A stretch of DNA of 62,477 bases from Ruegeria atlantica (GCF_013032455.1 NZ_WQCF01000015.1:1-62477), one strand, 5' to 3'; positions 49,139 through 58,005 are shown, counted from the first letter of the stretch. Notes: generated from the letters alone by a model not told the origin. Made by a program: numbers and translations.

Positions 49139-51019
49139 TTGTCACATTCCCCTCTCCCGCCGCACGCCTCGCTGAAGATCCGGATTCTGGCAACTTCCGA
49201 TCTGCATATGAATCTTCGAGGATTCGACTACTATTCAGATAAGCCCGACCCAACGATCGGTTTCAGCCGCACAGCCTCCCTGATCCGTGACGCGCGAAGC
49301 GAAGCTGAGGCGGAGGGCACAATCACCCTACTGTTCGACAACGGAGATTCGCTGCAAGGTACACCCGTCGGAGAATGGGCGGTGGAACCGGCAAATACCC
49401 CGCATATCCTTATGCGCGCCTTCAATGTGCTGGGCTATGACGCCGTCGGCCTCGGGAATCACGATTTCGGCTTTGGACTGGACGCTTTGGATGGCGTGAT
49501 CGCCGACGCGACGTGTCCGGTGATTTGCAGCAACGCGCGCCACCTGGATACGAGGTCCGCTTGGCAGGATCAGGCCATTTTGACCCGGACAACCAATCAG
49601 TTCGGCCGAAATGTATCGTTAAAGATCGGCGTGTTTTCGGTGCTGCCGCCTCAGACAGCAAAATGGGAAACGCAGCGGCTAAAGGGCAGAGTCGTTGTGG
49701 ACGACATTCTGTCATGCGCCCAACAACAGGTGCAGGACTTGTTGACACAGGATTGCGATCTGATCCTTGCTTTGGCGCATACGGGACTTGGACCCGCCGC
49801 CCCTCAGCCGGATCTGGAAAACGCAATCATCCCTCTTGCGGCGATTGATGGTATCGACGCTCTGATCGCAGGGCATTCACATCTTACACTGCCGGGTCAG
49901 GCGCATGATGGATTGGACCATGTCGACGCCAGTTTGGGCCGGGTGCACGGAAAACCTGTGGTCATGCCCGGCGCAGCGGGGTCGAATCTGGGTGTGATTG
50001 ACCTGACGCTACACCGTGAGGACACCGGAAAGTGGAGAGTTCACGACCACAAATCCGAGTTGCGACCCATCTGCTCAACGCCAACGGGAAGCATGCCCAC
50101 ACCGGTCGCAGAAGACCCTGAATTAGTACACCTTTTTTCCGAGGCGCATTCGGATACGCGCCGTCGCGCGTCACAACCCGTCGGTCATAGCGGCCATCCT
50201 CTGCACAGTTATTTCAGCTTTTGCGTCCCGGACCGTGGACTTACCTTGGCCGCGGCAGCCCAAGCCGCTGCCCTGCGTCCCTATCTGCACGGCACAAACC
50301 TTGCCGAGTTACCCATTTTATCAGCGGTTGCGCCTTCAAGATTCGGAGGTCGAGCTGGCCCCAGGCACTACACGGACGTTCCCTCTGGCCAATTGTGCTT
50401 GCGCCATGTCAACGATCTGTATGTATTCCCAAACGAATTGCAGGCAGTGGTGGTGACTGCCGAGCAGATCAGCGATTGGTTGGAAATGTCCGCCGGGGTT
50501 TTCAACCAGATCACGCCCGGGCATCAAGACGAACTGATTGCCTTGGACCGAGCTGGGCATAACTTTGATGTCTTGTTGGGGCTTACCTACCAGATCGACC
50601 TGTCGCAGCCCCCGCGTTTCGAGGCCAGCGGTCGCCTGATCAACCCGGCGCATCGGCGCATTCGCAATATTCAGCTCGAAGGTCAGCTGTTGCTCCCCAA
50701 ACAGCGCTTTGTCGTCGCGTTGAACAATTATCGCGCGAATGGAGGCGGTCATTTCCCCTTTGTCGAACAGGCAGAACCCATTGCGCTGCCCATGCTACCG
50801 ATCCAGAGCATCTTGCGGGATTACCTGTCCGGCGATCTGCCACAAGACCCGCTGCAGCACGCCCCGCGCCCCTTCCACCTGACGTCTCAGCCCGGCTCAA
50901 AGACGTTGCTGCGCACCGGACCAATGGCCCAAGCGCATCTGGAAGAGTTGGCAGAATACAACCCGCAAGTGGTCGGTAAAGACGATGAAGGTTTTCTACT
51001 GATCCGCTTGACGCTCTGA
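49139..51019 (+). CDS. CpdB-like 2',3'-cyclic-nucleotide phosphodiesterase / 3'-nucleotidase
   Basis: The 626-residue protein has the two-domain 5'-nucleotidase family fold. Metal sites are visible as ATSDLHMNLRGFDYY, FDNGDSLQGTP, GLGNHDFGFG, and AGHSHLTLPG. The LHMNL and YYSDKPDPTIGFSR segments point to CpdB rather than UshA. The C-terminal substrate domain has NNYRANGGGHFPF. The family is normally periplasmic, but no signal peptide is visible. The start is uncertain: TTG at 49139 with a poor ribosome site fits the length, and there is no ATG before the first motif. It is followed within 40 bp by the SRP RNA gene. Confidence 0.85.
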   Translation: MSHSPLPPHASLKIRILATSDLHMNLRGFDYYSDKPDPTIGFSRTASLIRDARSEAEAEGTITLLFDNGDSLQGTPVGEWAVEPANTPHILMRAFNVLGYDAVGLGNHDFGFGLDALDGVIADATCPVICSNARHLDTRSAWQDQAILTRTTNQFGRNVSLKIGVFSVLPPQTAKWETQRLKGRVVVDDILSCAQQQVQDLLTQDCDLILALAHTGLGPAAPQPDLENAIIPLAAIDGIDALIAGHSHLTLPGQAHDGLDHVDASLGRVHGKPVVMPGAAGSNLGVIDLTLHREDTGKWRVHDHKSELRPICSTPTGSMPTPVAEDPELVHLFSEAHSDTRRRASQPVGHSGHPLHSYFSFCVPDRGLTLAAAAQAAALRPYLHGTNLAELPILSAVAPSRFGGRAGPRHYTDVPSGQLCLRHVNDLYVFPNELQAVVVTAEQISDWLEMSAGVFNQITPGHQDELIALDRAGHNFDVLLGLTYQIDLSQPPRFEASGRLINPAHRRIRNIQLEGQLLLPKQRFVVALNNYRANGGGHFPFVEQAEPIALPMLPIQSILRDYLSGDLPQDPLQHAPRPFHLTSQPGSKTLLRTGPMAQAHLEELAEYNPQVVGKDDEGFLLIRLTL

Positions 51020-51023
51020 CGGC

Positions 51024-51052
51024 TTGTCTTTTCCCCGGTCATTGCCTATATC
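51024..51052 (+). promoter_or_regulatory. Predicted promoter of the SRP RNA gene
   Basis: TTGTCT (51024-51029) and TATATC (51047-51052) are separated by exactly 17 bp, placing the start near 51058-51060, where the SRP RNA stem begins. Confidence 0.75.
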
Positions 51053-51057
51053 GACCG

Positions 51058-51154
51058 ATGAGAGGTTGGCGCGGGCGAGCGCCTCGCCAACCTGGTCAGG
51101 TCCGGAAGGAAGCAGCCACAACGAGCCCCGCTTGGGTCGATGTCCAACCTCTCA
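51058..51154 (+). ncRNA. ffs: Signal recognition particle RNA, small bacterial type (4.5S)
   Basis: The end stem GAGAGGTTGG (51060-51069) pairs with CCAACCTCTC (51144-51153). Inside it is the universally conserved domain IV text GGTCAGGTCCGGAAGGAAGC followed by AGCC, which holds the symmetric and asymmetric loops and the tetraloop bound by Ffh. The length, about 95 nt, matches the small SRP RNA. With Ffh it targets nascent membrane proteins to FtsY. In related genomes it lies near dnaX, as it does here with 2.4 kb between. Confidence 0.95.
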
Positions 51155-51195
51155 CTTCAATTCCCCAACATATTCGCACCAAACGGGCCAGTAGA

Positions 51196-52053
51196 TTAGT
51201 CGATCAACCGCGGCCAGACGGCCGCGCTGCGACGCGCGAAAGCGCCGATATGGCCAACCTTGGGCAAGCCGAACTCAGCCGGTGACAGCAGATGGCGACG
51301 TGCATTGGGCCCATAAAGATCAGCCAGTCGCCAAACCGCTTTTGGCGGAACAACGTCGTCATCCTCAAAAGTAAACAAATCCACTGGCGTATCCCTCTGC
51401 GCCCAGCGTGCCTCGGGCAAAGTAACGCCGATTTCGGGCAGGTAGTTGCGCGGCGCGGTGCACCAACTGCGCCATTGCCAATAAACACTAGCGGGCAAGT
51501 CCGCCCCGAACCCCAACGCCTTGCCGGGCAAATAACCCAGAGCTTTCACCGCCAAGGGTTCGTGGCCGTACCAAAACAGCAAAGCCAAAGCTCTGTAGGG
51601 CCAGGGATGATCTGACACTGTAACCGGGCCGGAACAGACACAGATCATGCGATCGATCTGGTCAATATCGGGTTGAATCGGCCCCAGCATTCCGCCGACG
51701 GAATGGCCGATGCTCCACTGCTGCGCGTTGGGGAATCTCCGCCGCATCTCGGCCCGAGCGGCGGGCATGTCGATCAATGCCCAATCCGCCATCGTGGCGT
51801 GTGAATTCTTGGGCGGCCCCTCAAGCGAATGACCAAAATCTCGATAGTCATAAGTCAAGCTGGCCATGCCCCGATCAGCAGCGAGCCAGCGCGCAAAATG
51901 CTGATAGTAATCCCGCGGCACGCCGGTCGCGCCATGGATGATCACAGCGGTCTGGGGCTCGTTCACCGGCAGGTACAACCGAGCCGACAAATTGGTCGAA
52001 CCTGATTGAAACAGAAAGTCCTCGGTCAATACGGCCTTTGCGTTGTCCAGCAT
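51196..52053 (-). CDS. Alpha/beta hydrolase of unknown substrate
   Basis: The 285-residue protein has an alpha/beta hydrolase fold. An oxyanion-strand motif AVIIHGATGVPRDYYQHFAR is followed by the nucleophile elbow GHSVGG (Ser in WSIGHSVGGMLG), an acid candidate in DLFTFEDDDVVPP and the histidine in LPKVGHIGAFARR. It matches the conserved uncharacterised serine-hydrolase group often annotated as an alpha/beta hydrolase (YheT- or UCP037442-like). The substrate cannot be read. It is convergent with the SRP RNA gene and diverges from the riboswitch unit. Confidence 0.82.
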   Translation of the reverse strand: MLDNAKAVLTEDFLFQSGSTNLSARLYLPVNEPQTAVIIHGATGVPRDYYQHFARWLAADRGMASLTYDYRDFGHSLEGPPKNSHATMADWALIDMPAARAEMRRRFPNAQQWSIGHSVGGMLGPIQPDIDQIDRMICVCSGPVTVSDHPWPYRALALLFWYGHEPLAVKALGYLPGKALGFGADLPASVYWQWRSWCTAPRNYLPEIGVTLPEARWAQRDTPVDLFTFEDDDVVPPKAVWRLADLYGPNARRHLLSPAEFGLPKVGHIGAFARRSAAVWPRLID

Positions 52054-52202
52054 GTCGCCCTCAATCTGAACTAATCAGTTCACCCCTGCAAACCGCACGG
52101 TTCACCCCTTCAGGTCAATCCCGTTTCAGCATGACCATACGTCCGCTCGGCCATGGTCAATGGCCGCTTGACTCAAACCACCCGAACCAATTAGCGATAA
52201 CG

Positions 52203-52397
52203 TGATGGTTCCCGTCCCCGGTTTCGGGGCGGGATGAAAAGGGAACGCGGTGCGATTCTGCTCGGTTATGCCGGAACGAACCAAAGCCGCGACTGCCCCC
52301 GCAACTGTAAGCGGTGAGCAATGCCGAAACACCACTGGCCACAAGGCTGGGAAGGTTGGCAAAGCAACGACCCGCAAGTCAGGAGACCTGCCATCGA
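52203..52397 (+). promoter_or_regulatory. Cobalamin riboswitch
   Basis: The plus strand carries the conserved adenosylcobalamin aptamer blocks in order: GGGAACGCGGTG (52241-52252), GCCGCGACTGCCCCCGCAAC and TGTAAGCGG (about 52287-52315), CCACTGG, GGCTGGGAAGG, GACCCGCAAGTC and the B12 box core AGTCAGGAGACCTGCC (52377-52392). A first stem GGTTCCCG.. opens it. Downstream, CCCTC (52466-52470) can pair with GAGGG (52483-52487) in the ribosome site of the next gene, a possible translational off state. The rest of the gap 52054-52493 shows no gene. Confidence 0.93.
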
Positions 52398-52493
52398 ACG
52401 AAAAACCGAAACTCGGGCGGGGTGTCCGGGCAGGTAGTCAGTACGCTGTCACACCTGATCTATGCCCCTCGTCCCACGCGCGGAGGGCGCAAT

Positions 52494-52901
52494 ATGATCT
52501 GGAAGACAAGGACACACCAATTCACCGCAACGGTCTGCCAACGTACCGGAGAAAACTGCCCGGCACTAGCGCAGATGGCGCGCGCTGTTGTACAGGCGAT
52601 GGACACCGCCGCCCTTGCAACGACCCCTGAGTTTGAGTTCGACGGCAGTAGCGACCTGACCCATTGCGCCGAAGGCTGCACCGCACGGTTCCGAGCGCAA
52701 AAAGACCTGATCCGCGTCTTTTGTGGCACAAGCGATGATGCGTCACTCGAATCGCTAGACGACTACGCGGATATGTTGTTCGGCCCTGACATGGTCATGC
52801 GCCCTGCGGGAATGTTGGCCGCACCGCCCTGCGCCATGCTAGAGGTCACGGCGATTCCCTCCAAGCCGGTAGCCCAGACAGAACAACAGCTCGCGCTATA
52901 G
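52494..52901 (+). CDS. Cobalamin-riboswitch-controlled Cys-containing protein (DUF1636-like)
   Basis: The 135-residue protein starts at an ATG with GGAGGG 6 bp upstream. Six cysteines occur, four in two clusters: C15 and C22 (VCQRTGENCP) and C58 and C62 (LTHCAEGCTARF), with C77 and C112 later. The spacing and a predicted alternating alpha/beta pattern recall the thioredoxin-like ferredoxin or DUF1636 proteins, which are linked to cobalamin metabolism in other proteobacteria; I make this call with moderate confidence. Metal or iron-sulfur binding is inference. It is the only gene downstream of the riboswitch, because the next gene reads the other way and ends one base beyond its stop. Confidence 0.65.
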   Translation: MIWKTRTHQFTATVCQRTGENCPALAQMARAVVQAMDTAALATTPEFEFDGSSDLTHCAEGCTARFRAQKDLIRVFCGTSDDASLESLDDYADMLFGPDMVMRPAGMLAAPPCAMLEVTAIPSKPVAQTEQQLAL

Positions 52902-52902
52902 A

Positions 52903-53397
52903 CTAGCCGCTTGTCTGCGGAAGGCTGGCCCAATCCATTTGGCCATCGGTCTCGACGGCGCAGGGCCGCACTGCTCGCAAACGGTTCAACGCCGTCTCTG
53001 GGGATTCGCCATGCTCGACCATAAGGCGCAGGGCAATCATCCCGGACCGGCCACAGCCGCCCCGGCAATGCACCAGCACCCGCCCCTCGCGTGACAGAAT
53101 GCGAGTGGCCGCTGCGCTGACCTTGACCCAATCGGCGTCAGTTGCAGGGGGTGGTGTCCCGAAATCCGCAACCGGCAAATGAGCCCATTCGATATTGTGC
53201 GCACGCAGGTCATCACCAAAACCGCCTGCGCCCTCCTGCTGCATTTCAAACTCGGTAGTCATCGAGATCACAAGATCCGGCTGCCAGTCGCGAATGGCAC
53301 TGAAATCCCGCACATACCCCCCACCACGTCCCGGCAGCGGCGACAGGGCGACGGTGCCGTTTCCCACGCGTACAGCGTAAATTGCAAACTGGCTCAC
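52903..53397 (-). CDS. Cysteine-based protein tyrosine/dual-specificity phosphatase
   Basis: The 164-residue protein has the P-loop HCRGGCGRSG (Cys and Arg of CX5R at about residues 109-115), an upstream general-acid candidate aspartate in HLPVADFGTPPP, and the fold of the cyclin-dependent kinase inhibitor 3/DSP-like family. The cytoplasmic substrate is unknown. It is convergent with the riboswitch-controlled gene, with one base between stops, and divergent from dnaX. Confidence 0.83.
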   Translation of the reverse strand: MSQFAIYAVRVGNGTVALSPLPGRGGGYVRDFSAIRDWQPDLVISMTTEFEMQQEGAGGFGDDLRAHNIEWAHLPVADFGTPPPATDADWVKVSAAATRILSREGRVLVHCRGGCGRSGMIALRLMVEHGESPETALNRLRAVRPCAVETDGQMDWASLPQTSG

Positions 53398-53530
53398 TCC
53401 GGGTCCTCCTCAGACACAGCTTGTAAGATGTGCAAACTGCCCTGCAAACCGAAATTCACCCAAGCCTGCTGTGGACGCGGGGCGCAGGGGTCTCTACGCT
53501 GCATCGGAACCCGAATCCGACAGAGCAGAC

Positions 53531-55288
53531 ATGAACGACACGCCCAGCCCCGCCTATCAGGTTCTTGCCCGTAAATACCGTCCGGAAACCTTTGCCGACC
53601 TCGTCGGCCAGGACGCGATGGTGCGCACGCTGAAAAACGCGTTCGAGGCCGACAGGATCGCTCAGGCTTTCATCATGACCGGTATCCGCGGCACCGGCAA
53701 AACCACCACGGCGCGGATCATCGCCAAAGGCATGAACTGCATCGGGCCCGACGGCGAGGGCAAGCCAACGACCGAACCCTGCGGCCAGTGCGAGCATTGC
53801 GTGGCCATCATGGAAGGCCGCCATGTCGATGTGATGGAAATGGACGCCGCCAGCCGCACTGGCGTGAATGATATTCGCGAAATCATCGACAGCGTCCGCT
53901 ATCGCGCCGCCAGCGCGCGCTACAAGATTTATATCATCGACGAGGTCCACATGCTCTCGACCAGCGCCTTCAACGCGCTGCTTAAGACGCTTGAGGAGCC
54001 GCCCGAGCATGTGAAATTCATCTTCGCCACCACCGAGATTCGCAAAGTGCCGGTTACGGTGTTGTCGCGTTGTCAGCGGTTTGACCTGCGCCGCATTGAG
54101 CCTGAGGACATGATCGGCCTGCTCAGAAAAATTGCAGCCGCCGAAAATGCTCAGATCGCGGATGACGCGCTGGCACTGATCACCCGCGCAGCGGAAGGTT
54201 CGGCGCGGGATGCGACCTCGCTGCTGGACCAGGCGATCTCACACGGGGCTGGGGAAACCAGCGCAGATCAGGTGCGCGCGATGCTTGGCTTGGCAGATCG
54301 CGGGCGCGTGCTGGATCTTATGGACATGATCCTGCGCGGCGACGCTGCGGGAGCGCTGACCGAACTGGGCGGGCAATATGCCGAAGGCGCCGATCCGCTG
54401 GCTGTGCTGCGCGATCTGGCCGAAATCACCCATTGGGTATCGGTTGTCAAAATCACGCCGGATGCAGCGGACGACCCCACCGTATCCCCGGACGAGCGGG
54501 CGCGCGGTCAACAGATGGCCGAGGCCCTGCCGATGCGCGTACTGACCCGCATGTGGCAGATGCTGCTGAAAGCGCTGGAAGAGGTCTCCGCCGCACCGAA
54601 CGCTATGATGGCGGCTGAGATGGCCGTGATCCGCCTGACCCATGTGGCCGACCTGCCCAGCCCGGAAGAGTTGATCAAGCGGTTGCAGGATACTCCGCCA
54701 CCGCCAAATGGCGGGCCCGGTGGTGGGATACCGGCACCATCTCATGCGGCCGTTCAACCTCAGCCAACAGTGGCGTCTGCTTATGCAGCACCCGCCAGCG
54801 GCGGGTCCGGCGGGCCAAGCGCCGCTTTGGCACAGGATGCGCAAGCGGCTCTGGCACGCTATCCAACCTTCGACCACGTGGTCGAACTGATCCGCGCAAA
54901 CCGGGATGGCGTTCTGCTGGACGAGGTCAAACGATCCTTGAGGCTGGTTGCCTATCAACCCGGTCGCATCGAGTTCCAGCCGACCGAGCGTGCCTCCGGC
55001 CAACTGGCTCAGCGTCTGGGCTCTGCGCTGCAACGCTGGACAGGCAACCGCTGGGCCCTGACCGTCGTCAATGAAGGCGGTGGCGAGACGATCTATGAAA
55101 GAGAAAACGCAGCAGAGGAGGCGTTGAAGGCCCAGGCCCGAGAGCACCCTCTGGTGCAGGCAGTTCTGGCCCATTTTCCGAAGGCGCGGATCACAAACAT
55201 AGAAACGCCGGAACAACGCGCCGCAAAGGTAGAAACCGAAGCCCTGCCCGAAGTCGAAGACGAATGGGACCCGTTCGAAGAGGAATAA
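53531..55288 (+). CDS. dnaX: DNA polymerase III subunits gamma/tau
   Basis: The 585-residue protein starts MNDTPSPAYQVLARKYRPET at 53531; a GTG 20 codons upstream adds unlike residues. The clamp-loader AAA+ core shows Walker A GIRGTGKTTTA, the zinc cysteines of PCGQCEHC, Walker B IIDEVHMLST and sensor motif LSRCQRFDLRR. The C-terminal tau region after about residue 380 is Pro/Gly-rich, then conserved alpha/beta. It loads the sliding clamp and couples polymerases at the fork. A programmed frameshift site for gamma was not seen. It heads the dnaX-ybaB-recR set. Confidence 0.95.
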   Translation: MNDTPSPAYQVLARKYRPETFADLVGQDAMVRTLKNAFEADRIAQAFIMTGIRGTGKTTTARIIAKGMNCIGPDGEGKPTTEPCGQCEHCVAIMEGRHVDVMEMDAASRTGVNDIREIIDSVRYRAASARYKIYIIDEVHMLSTSAFNALLKTLEEPPEHVKFIFATTEIRKVPVTVLSRCQRFDLRRIEPEDMIGLLRKIAAAENAQIADDALALITRAAEGSARDATSLLDQAISHGAGETSADQVRAMLGLADRGRVLDLMDMILRGDAAGALTELGGQYAEGADPLAVLRDLAEITHWVSVVKITPDAADDPTVSPDERARGQQMAEALPMRVLTRMWQMLLKALEEVSAAPNAMMAAEMAVIRLTHVADLPSPEELIKRLQDTPPPPNGGPGGGIPAPSHAAVQPQPTVASAYAAPASGGSGGPSAALAQDAQAALARYPTFDHVVELIRANRDGVLLDEVKRSLRLVAYQPGRIEFQPTERASGQLAQRLGSALQRWTGNRWALTVVNEGGGETIYERENAAEEALKAQAREHPLVQAVLAHFPKARITNIETPEQRAAKVETEALPEVEDEWDPFEEE

Positions 55289-55380
55289 ACCGCCCCACGG
55301 TCAACTCGAAACCCTCGACCCTTGTGCCGCGCGTATGCCGACCGTATTTAGGCGGCAAATAGATTTACAGGAGAATACCG

Positions 55381-55725
55381 ATGCTAAAAGGACTCGGCGG
55401 TCTGGGCGACATGGCCAAGATGATGAAATCCGCACAGGATTTGCAGACCAAAATGACCGACATGCAGGAAGAGTTGAACAACCTGATGGTTGTTGGCGAA
55501 TCCGGTGCTGGCCTCGTAAAGGCCACCGCCACCGCCAAAGGTGAACTGAAAGGTTTGGACATCGACCCGTCGATCTTCAACGGCGACGACAAGGAAGTTG
55601 TCGAGGATCTGATCCTGGCTGCCATCAAGGACGCACAGACCAAAGCCGCTGAGCGGTCTCAAGCCGAGATGGCAAAACTGACCGAAAGCATGGGCCTGCC
55701 CGCAGACATCAAGCTGCCTTTCTGA
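55381..55725 (+). CDS. YbaB/EbfC-family nucleoid-associated protein
   Basis: The 114-residue protein starts MLKGLGGLGDMAKMMKSAQD with AGGAG 8 bp upstream. The long N-terminal helix (QTKMTDMQEELNNLMVVGES) and the central strands GLVKATATAKGELKGLDIDP are typical. YbaB binds DNA as a dimer with modest specificity. It sits between dnaX and recR as in most bacteria. Confidence 0.95.
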   Translation: MLKGLGGLGDMAKMMKSAQDLQTKMTDMQEELNNLMVVGESGAGLVKATATAKGELKGLDIDPSIFNGDDKEVVEDLILAAIKDAQTKAAERSQAEMAKLTESMGLPADIKLPF

Positions 55726-55789
55726 TAGGCATTCCTGACGAACACCGGGCTGGGCACCCCTGCCCGGCCCCTTTGCAGGAGCCCGCGCC

Positions 55790-56383
55790 GTGAGTTCGAA
55801 CAGCGATATCGACAACCTGATCGACCTGATGGCCAAACTGCCCGGCCTCGGCCCCCGCTCGGCCCGTCGCGCAGTTCTGCATCTGATCCGCAAGCGCGCC
55901 CTGTTGCTGACGCCGCTGTCGGACGCGATGCAGCAAGTGGCCGTCACCGCCCGCGAATGCCTGAACTGCGGCAACGTCGGCACCACCGATATCTGCGACA
56001 TATGCGATTCCGAAGCCCGCGCAACCGGAGAGCTGTGCGTGGTCGAGGACGTCGCCGACCTCTGGGCGATGGAGCGCGCCGGGGTCTTCAAAGGCCGCTA
56101 TCACGTTCTGGGCGGTACTCTGTCCGCGCTGGACGGCGTCGGCCCGGACGAACTGCGCATTCCCCGCCTCAAGGATCGGGTTGTTGCCGAGGGGATTACT
56201 GAGGTCATACTTGCCCTGAACGCCACTGTCGATGGCCAAACCACCGCCCATTACATCGCCGATCAGTTGGAGGGGCAGGTTCGCCTGACCTCACTGGCGC
56301 AAGGCGTGCCGATTGGCGGAGAGCTTGATTATCTGGATGACGGGACGATTACGGCGGCGCTGCGGGCGCGGAAGGAGTTATAG
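55790..56383 (+). CDS. recR: Recombination mediator protein RecR
   Basis: The 197-residue protein starts at a GTG (CAGGAG about 8 bp upstream) as (M)[21 protein letters not shown] helix-hairpin-helix ([17 protein letters not shown]) is followed by the zinc finger [20 protein letters not shown] Toprim domain ([20 protein letters not shown]) and a Walker B-like tail complete it. It works with RecO, and with RecF where present, to load RecA on gapped DNA. It lies 64 bp downstream of ybaB. Confidence 0.96.
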   Translation: MSSNSDIDNLIDLMAKLPGLGPRSARRAVLHLIRKRALLLTPLSDAMQQVAVTARECLNCGNVGTTDICDICDSEARATGELCVVEDVADLWAMERAGVFKGRYHVLGGTLSALDGVGPDELRIPRLKDRVVAEGITEVILALNATVDGQTTAHYIADQLEGQVRLTSLAQGVPIGGELDYLDDGTITAALRARKEL

Positions 56384-56455
56384 ACGCATAGTTTTAATGC
56401 TATATTGTCATTTTGTTTGTTTTATTACTATCGGAAATAACTTGGTATTTGATTT

Positions 56456-56794
56456 ATGTACCTAAGCGAACTTTCTATAGAATTCTTTGTGAATTTGCTG
56501 TTCGCAGTACCGGCCGTCGCGGTAATCTTCGGGTATTTTCAGAAACTAAAATGGCTCAAGACTGCGGTAGGGTTGCAGGCTGTTGTGATGGTGATCAGCC
56601 TTGCCGCGATGTACATCGAAATAGAAACAGGTCGGTGTCGTAATTGCACCGGAATGGAGGAGCTAACGTTCCTTGTCTTACCGGGTTTTTCGTGGCTTCG
56701 GCAGGAGCTAGCTTTAGCGTCTATGCTATCGTTCGCTGTATTGCCAATCTTTGGCATAGCAACCATGTCGACACTTCCCGATGATTACGTTTAG
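56456..56794 (+). CDS. Small AT-rich membrane protein, unknown
   Basis: I do not recognise this 112-residue protein. Three hydrophobic segments are seen, around FFVNLLFAVPAVAVIFGYF, TAVGLQAVVMVISLAAMYI and LASMLSFAVLPIFGIATM, with a CRNC motif (C61, C64) in the loop between the second and third. No strong ribosome site precedes the ATG, and the region 56384-56878 is markedly more AT-rich than dnaX-recR on one side and the next gene on the other. It may be a recent arrival or a non-functional frame. Confidence 0.45.
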   Translation: MYLSELSIEFFVNLLFAVPAVAVIFGYFQKLKWLKTAVGLQAVVMVISLAAMYIEIETGRCRNCTGMEELTFLVLPGFSWLRQELALASMLSFAVLPIFGIATMSTLPDDYV

Positions 56795-56878
56795 TCCATA
56801 GAGGTGTAGTCTGCCGAGCCCGAGTTCAGTAACCTACAAGAAACCAAAAATTCACAAATCACATTCTGGGAAATTGTA

Positions 56879-57367
56879 ATGAACCGCCTTCTCGCTTTCA
56901 CCCTCGCCGCCTTCACCGCAACCGCTGCCCTGTCTCAGGAACTGATCGACAAGGGCTTCGTCGAAGGCTGGAACATCATGATGGACCCCGCGCTTGGTAA
57001 CGGATGTCTGATCCAGACGGTGTATCAGGACCTCTCGGTCGTGCGGCTGGGATATGATGCCTTGGGCAATCGCGGATATTTCGTCGTCTACAACAAGGCC
57101 TGGGGCGACATCAAACAAGGCGAGAGCTACCCGATCAGGTTCGAACTTGACGGCAAAAGCTTTGATGCCACCGCCATCGGGTTCAATAAGGGCCGTGTGC
57201 CCGGAGCAACCGTGTTTTTTACCGACCGAAGTTTCGTCGCCGCCATTGCGCAGAACAAGACCATGACCGTCTACAACCCCGCAGGTGAAGTGGTCATGGC
57301 GATCGACCTCAATGGCACCGCCAAGGCGCTGGAATATGCACGGGACTGCCAGAGCGGTGAACTCTAA
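56879..57367 (+). CDS. Exported protein of unknown function
   Basis: The 162-residue protein has a signal peptide with cleavage likely after TAALS (residue 19). The mature part is beta-rich: EGWNIMMDPALGNGCLIQTV, GYFVVYNKAWGDIKQGESY and GVFF-like strands in VPGATVFFTDRSFVAAIAQN. Two cysteines (about C42 and C157) could form a disulfide. I do not recognise the family, although similar small periplasmic proteins occur in roseobacters. Its stop overlaps the convergent RNase T2 stop by four bases. Confidence 0.65.
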   Translation: MNRLLAFTLAAFTATAALSQELIDKGFVEGWNIMMDPALGNGCLIQTVYQDLSVVRLGYDALGNRGYFVVYNKAWGDIKQGESYPIRFELDGKSFDATAIGFNKGRVPGATVFFTDRSFVAAIAQNKTMTVYNPAGEVVMAIDLNGTAKALEYARDCQSGEL

Positions 57368-58005
57368 CGAATCGGGTCGAACAGCGCGTCCTTGGCTGTG
57401 CAATCGCGTATCACGTCCCGGCCGCATGGGACGGGTTCAAGATCAAGGGACAGGCACAAGCGGACTTCTTCGATATAACCCTGGTTGCAAGTGACCGTGA
57501 TCATGTCGCGTTCAAGGTTGGGATTGGCCTTTAGGAACGCCTCTTCGACGACAGATGCCGGAAGTTTGACCTGCGCATCCAGCTTGCGGAAAATCGCCGG
57601 GCGCGTGATGCCTTCGTAGGCACGCCGCGACAGGGCATAGTAGTCTACCGCTGAAAGCCCCGAACAGGTGCCGTGCTTCTTCCACTGGTGCCACGCCAAA
57701 CCGGATGAACCCTGAATATCCGTCATTTCACGCGTCATGGTACGCGACGGAGGTGCCTCGGGCGTGCGGCAGAAAGCAGGCCAGCCTTGATGAAACTGCG
57801 GCCACAACCCGTGCAGAATCCAGCCGTGGTCATGCCGCGCGTCGCATTGGTCCGACCCGCGCGCATCGCCTTCGCGCGCGCACCAGTTGGGTGACCAACT
57901 AAGCGACAGGACGTAGTAGTCGAATTCGCCAGCCTTCTCTCCGTCGGCCTGCGCGGCCAACGTACCGAACACCCACAGAACCAGCGCCAAAACCCACCGC
58001 AGCAT
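57364..58005 (-). CDS. Ribonuclease T2-family protein
   Basis: The 213-residue protein starts MLRWVLALVLWVFGTLAAQA at 58005 with a clear signal peptide; 24 in-frame residues upstream are not signal-like. Both catalytic segments are present: HGWILHGLWPQFH (CAS I, histidine) and WHQWKKHGTCSGL (CAS II, histidine-lysine/histidine). Eight or more cysteines fit the disulfide-rich fold. The enzyme would degrade RNA in the periplasm or outside the cell without metal. It diverges from the TrcR-type gene and overlaps the preceding gene's end by four bases. Confidence 0.9.
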   Translation of the reverse strand: MLRWVLALVLWVFGTLAAQADGEKAGEFDYYVLSLSWSPNWCAREGDARGSDQCDARHDHGWILHGLWPQFHQGWPAFCRTPEAPPSRTMTREMTDIQGSSGLAWHQWKKHGTCSGLSAVDYYALSRRAYEGITRPAIFRKLDAQVKLPASVVEEAFLKANPNLERDMITVTCNQGYIEEVRLCLSLDLEPVPCGRDVIRDCTAKDALFDPIR

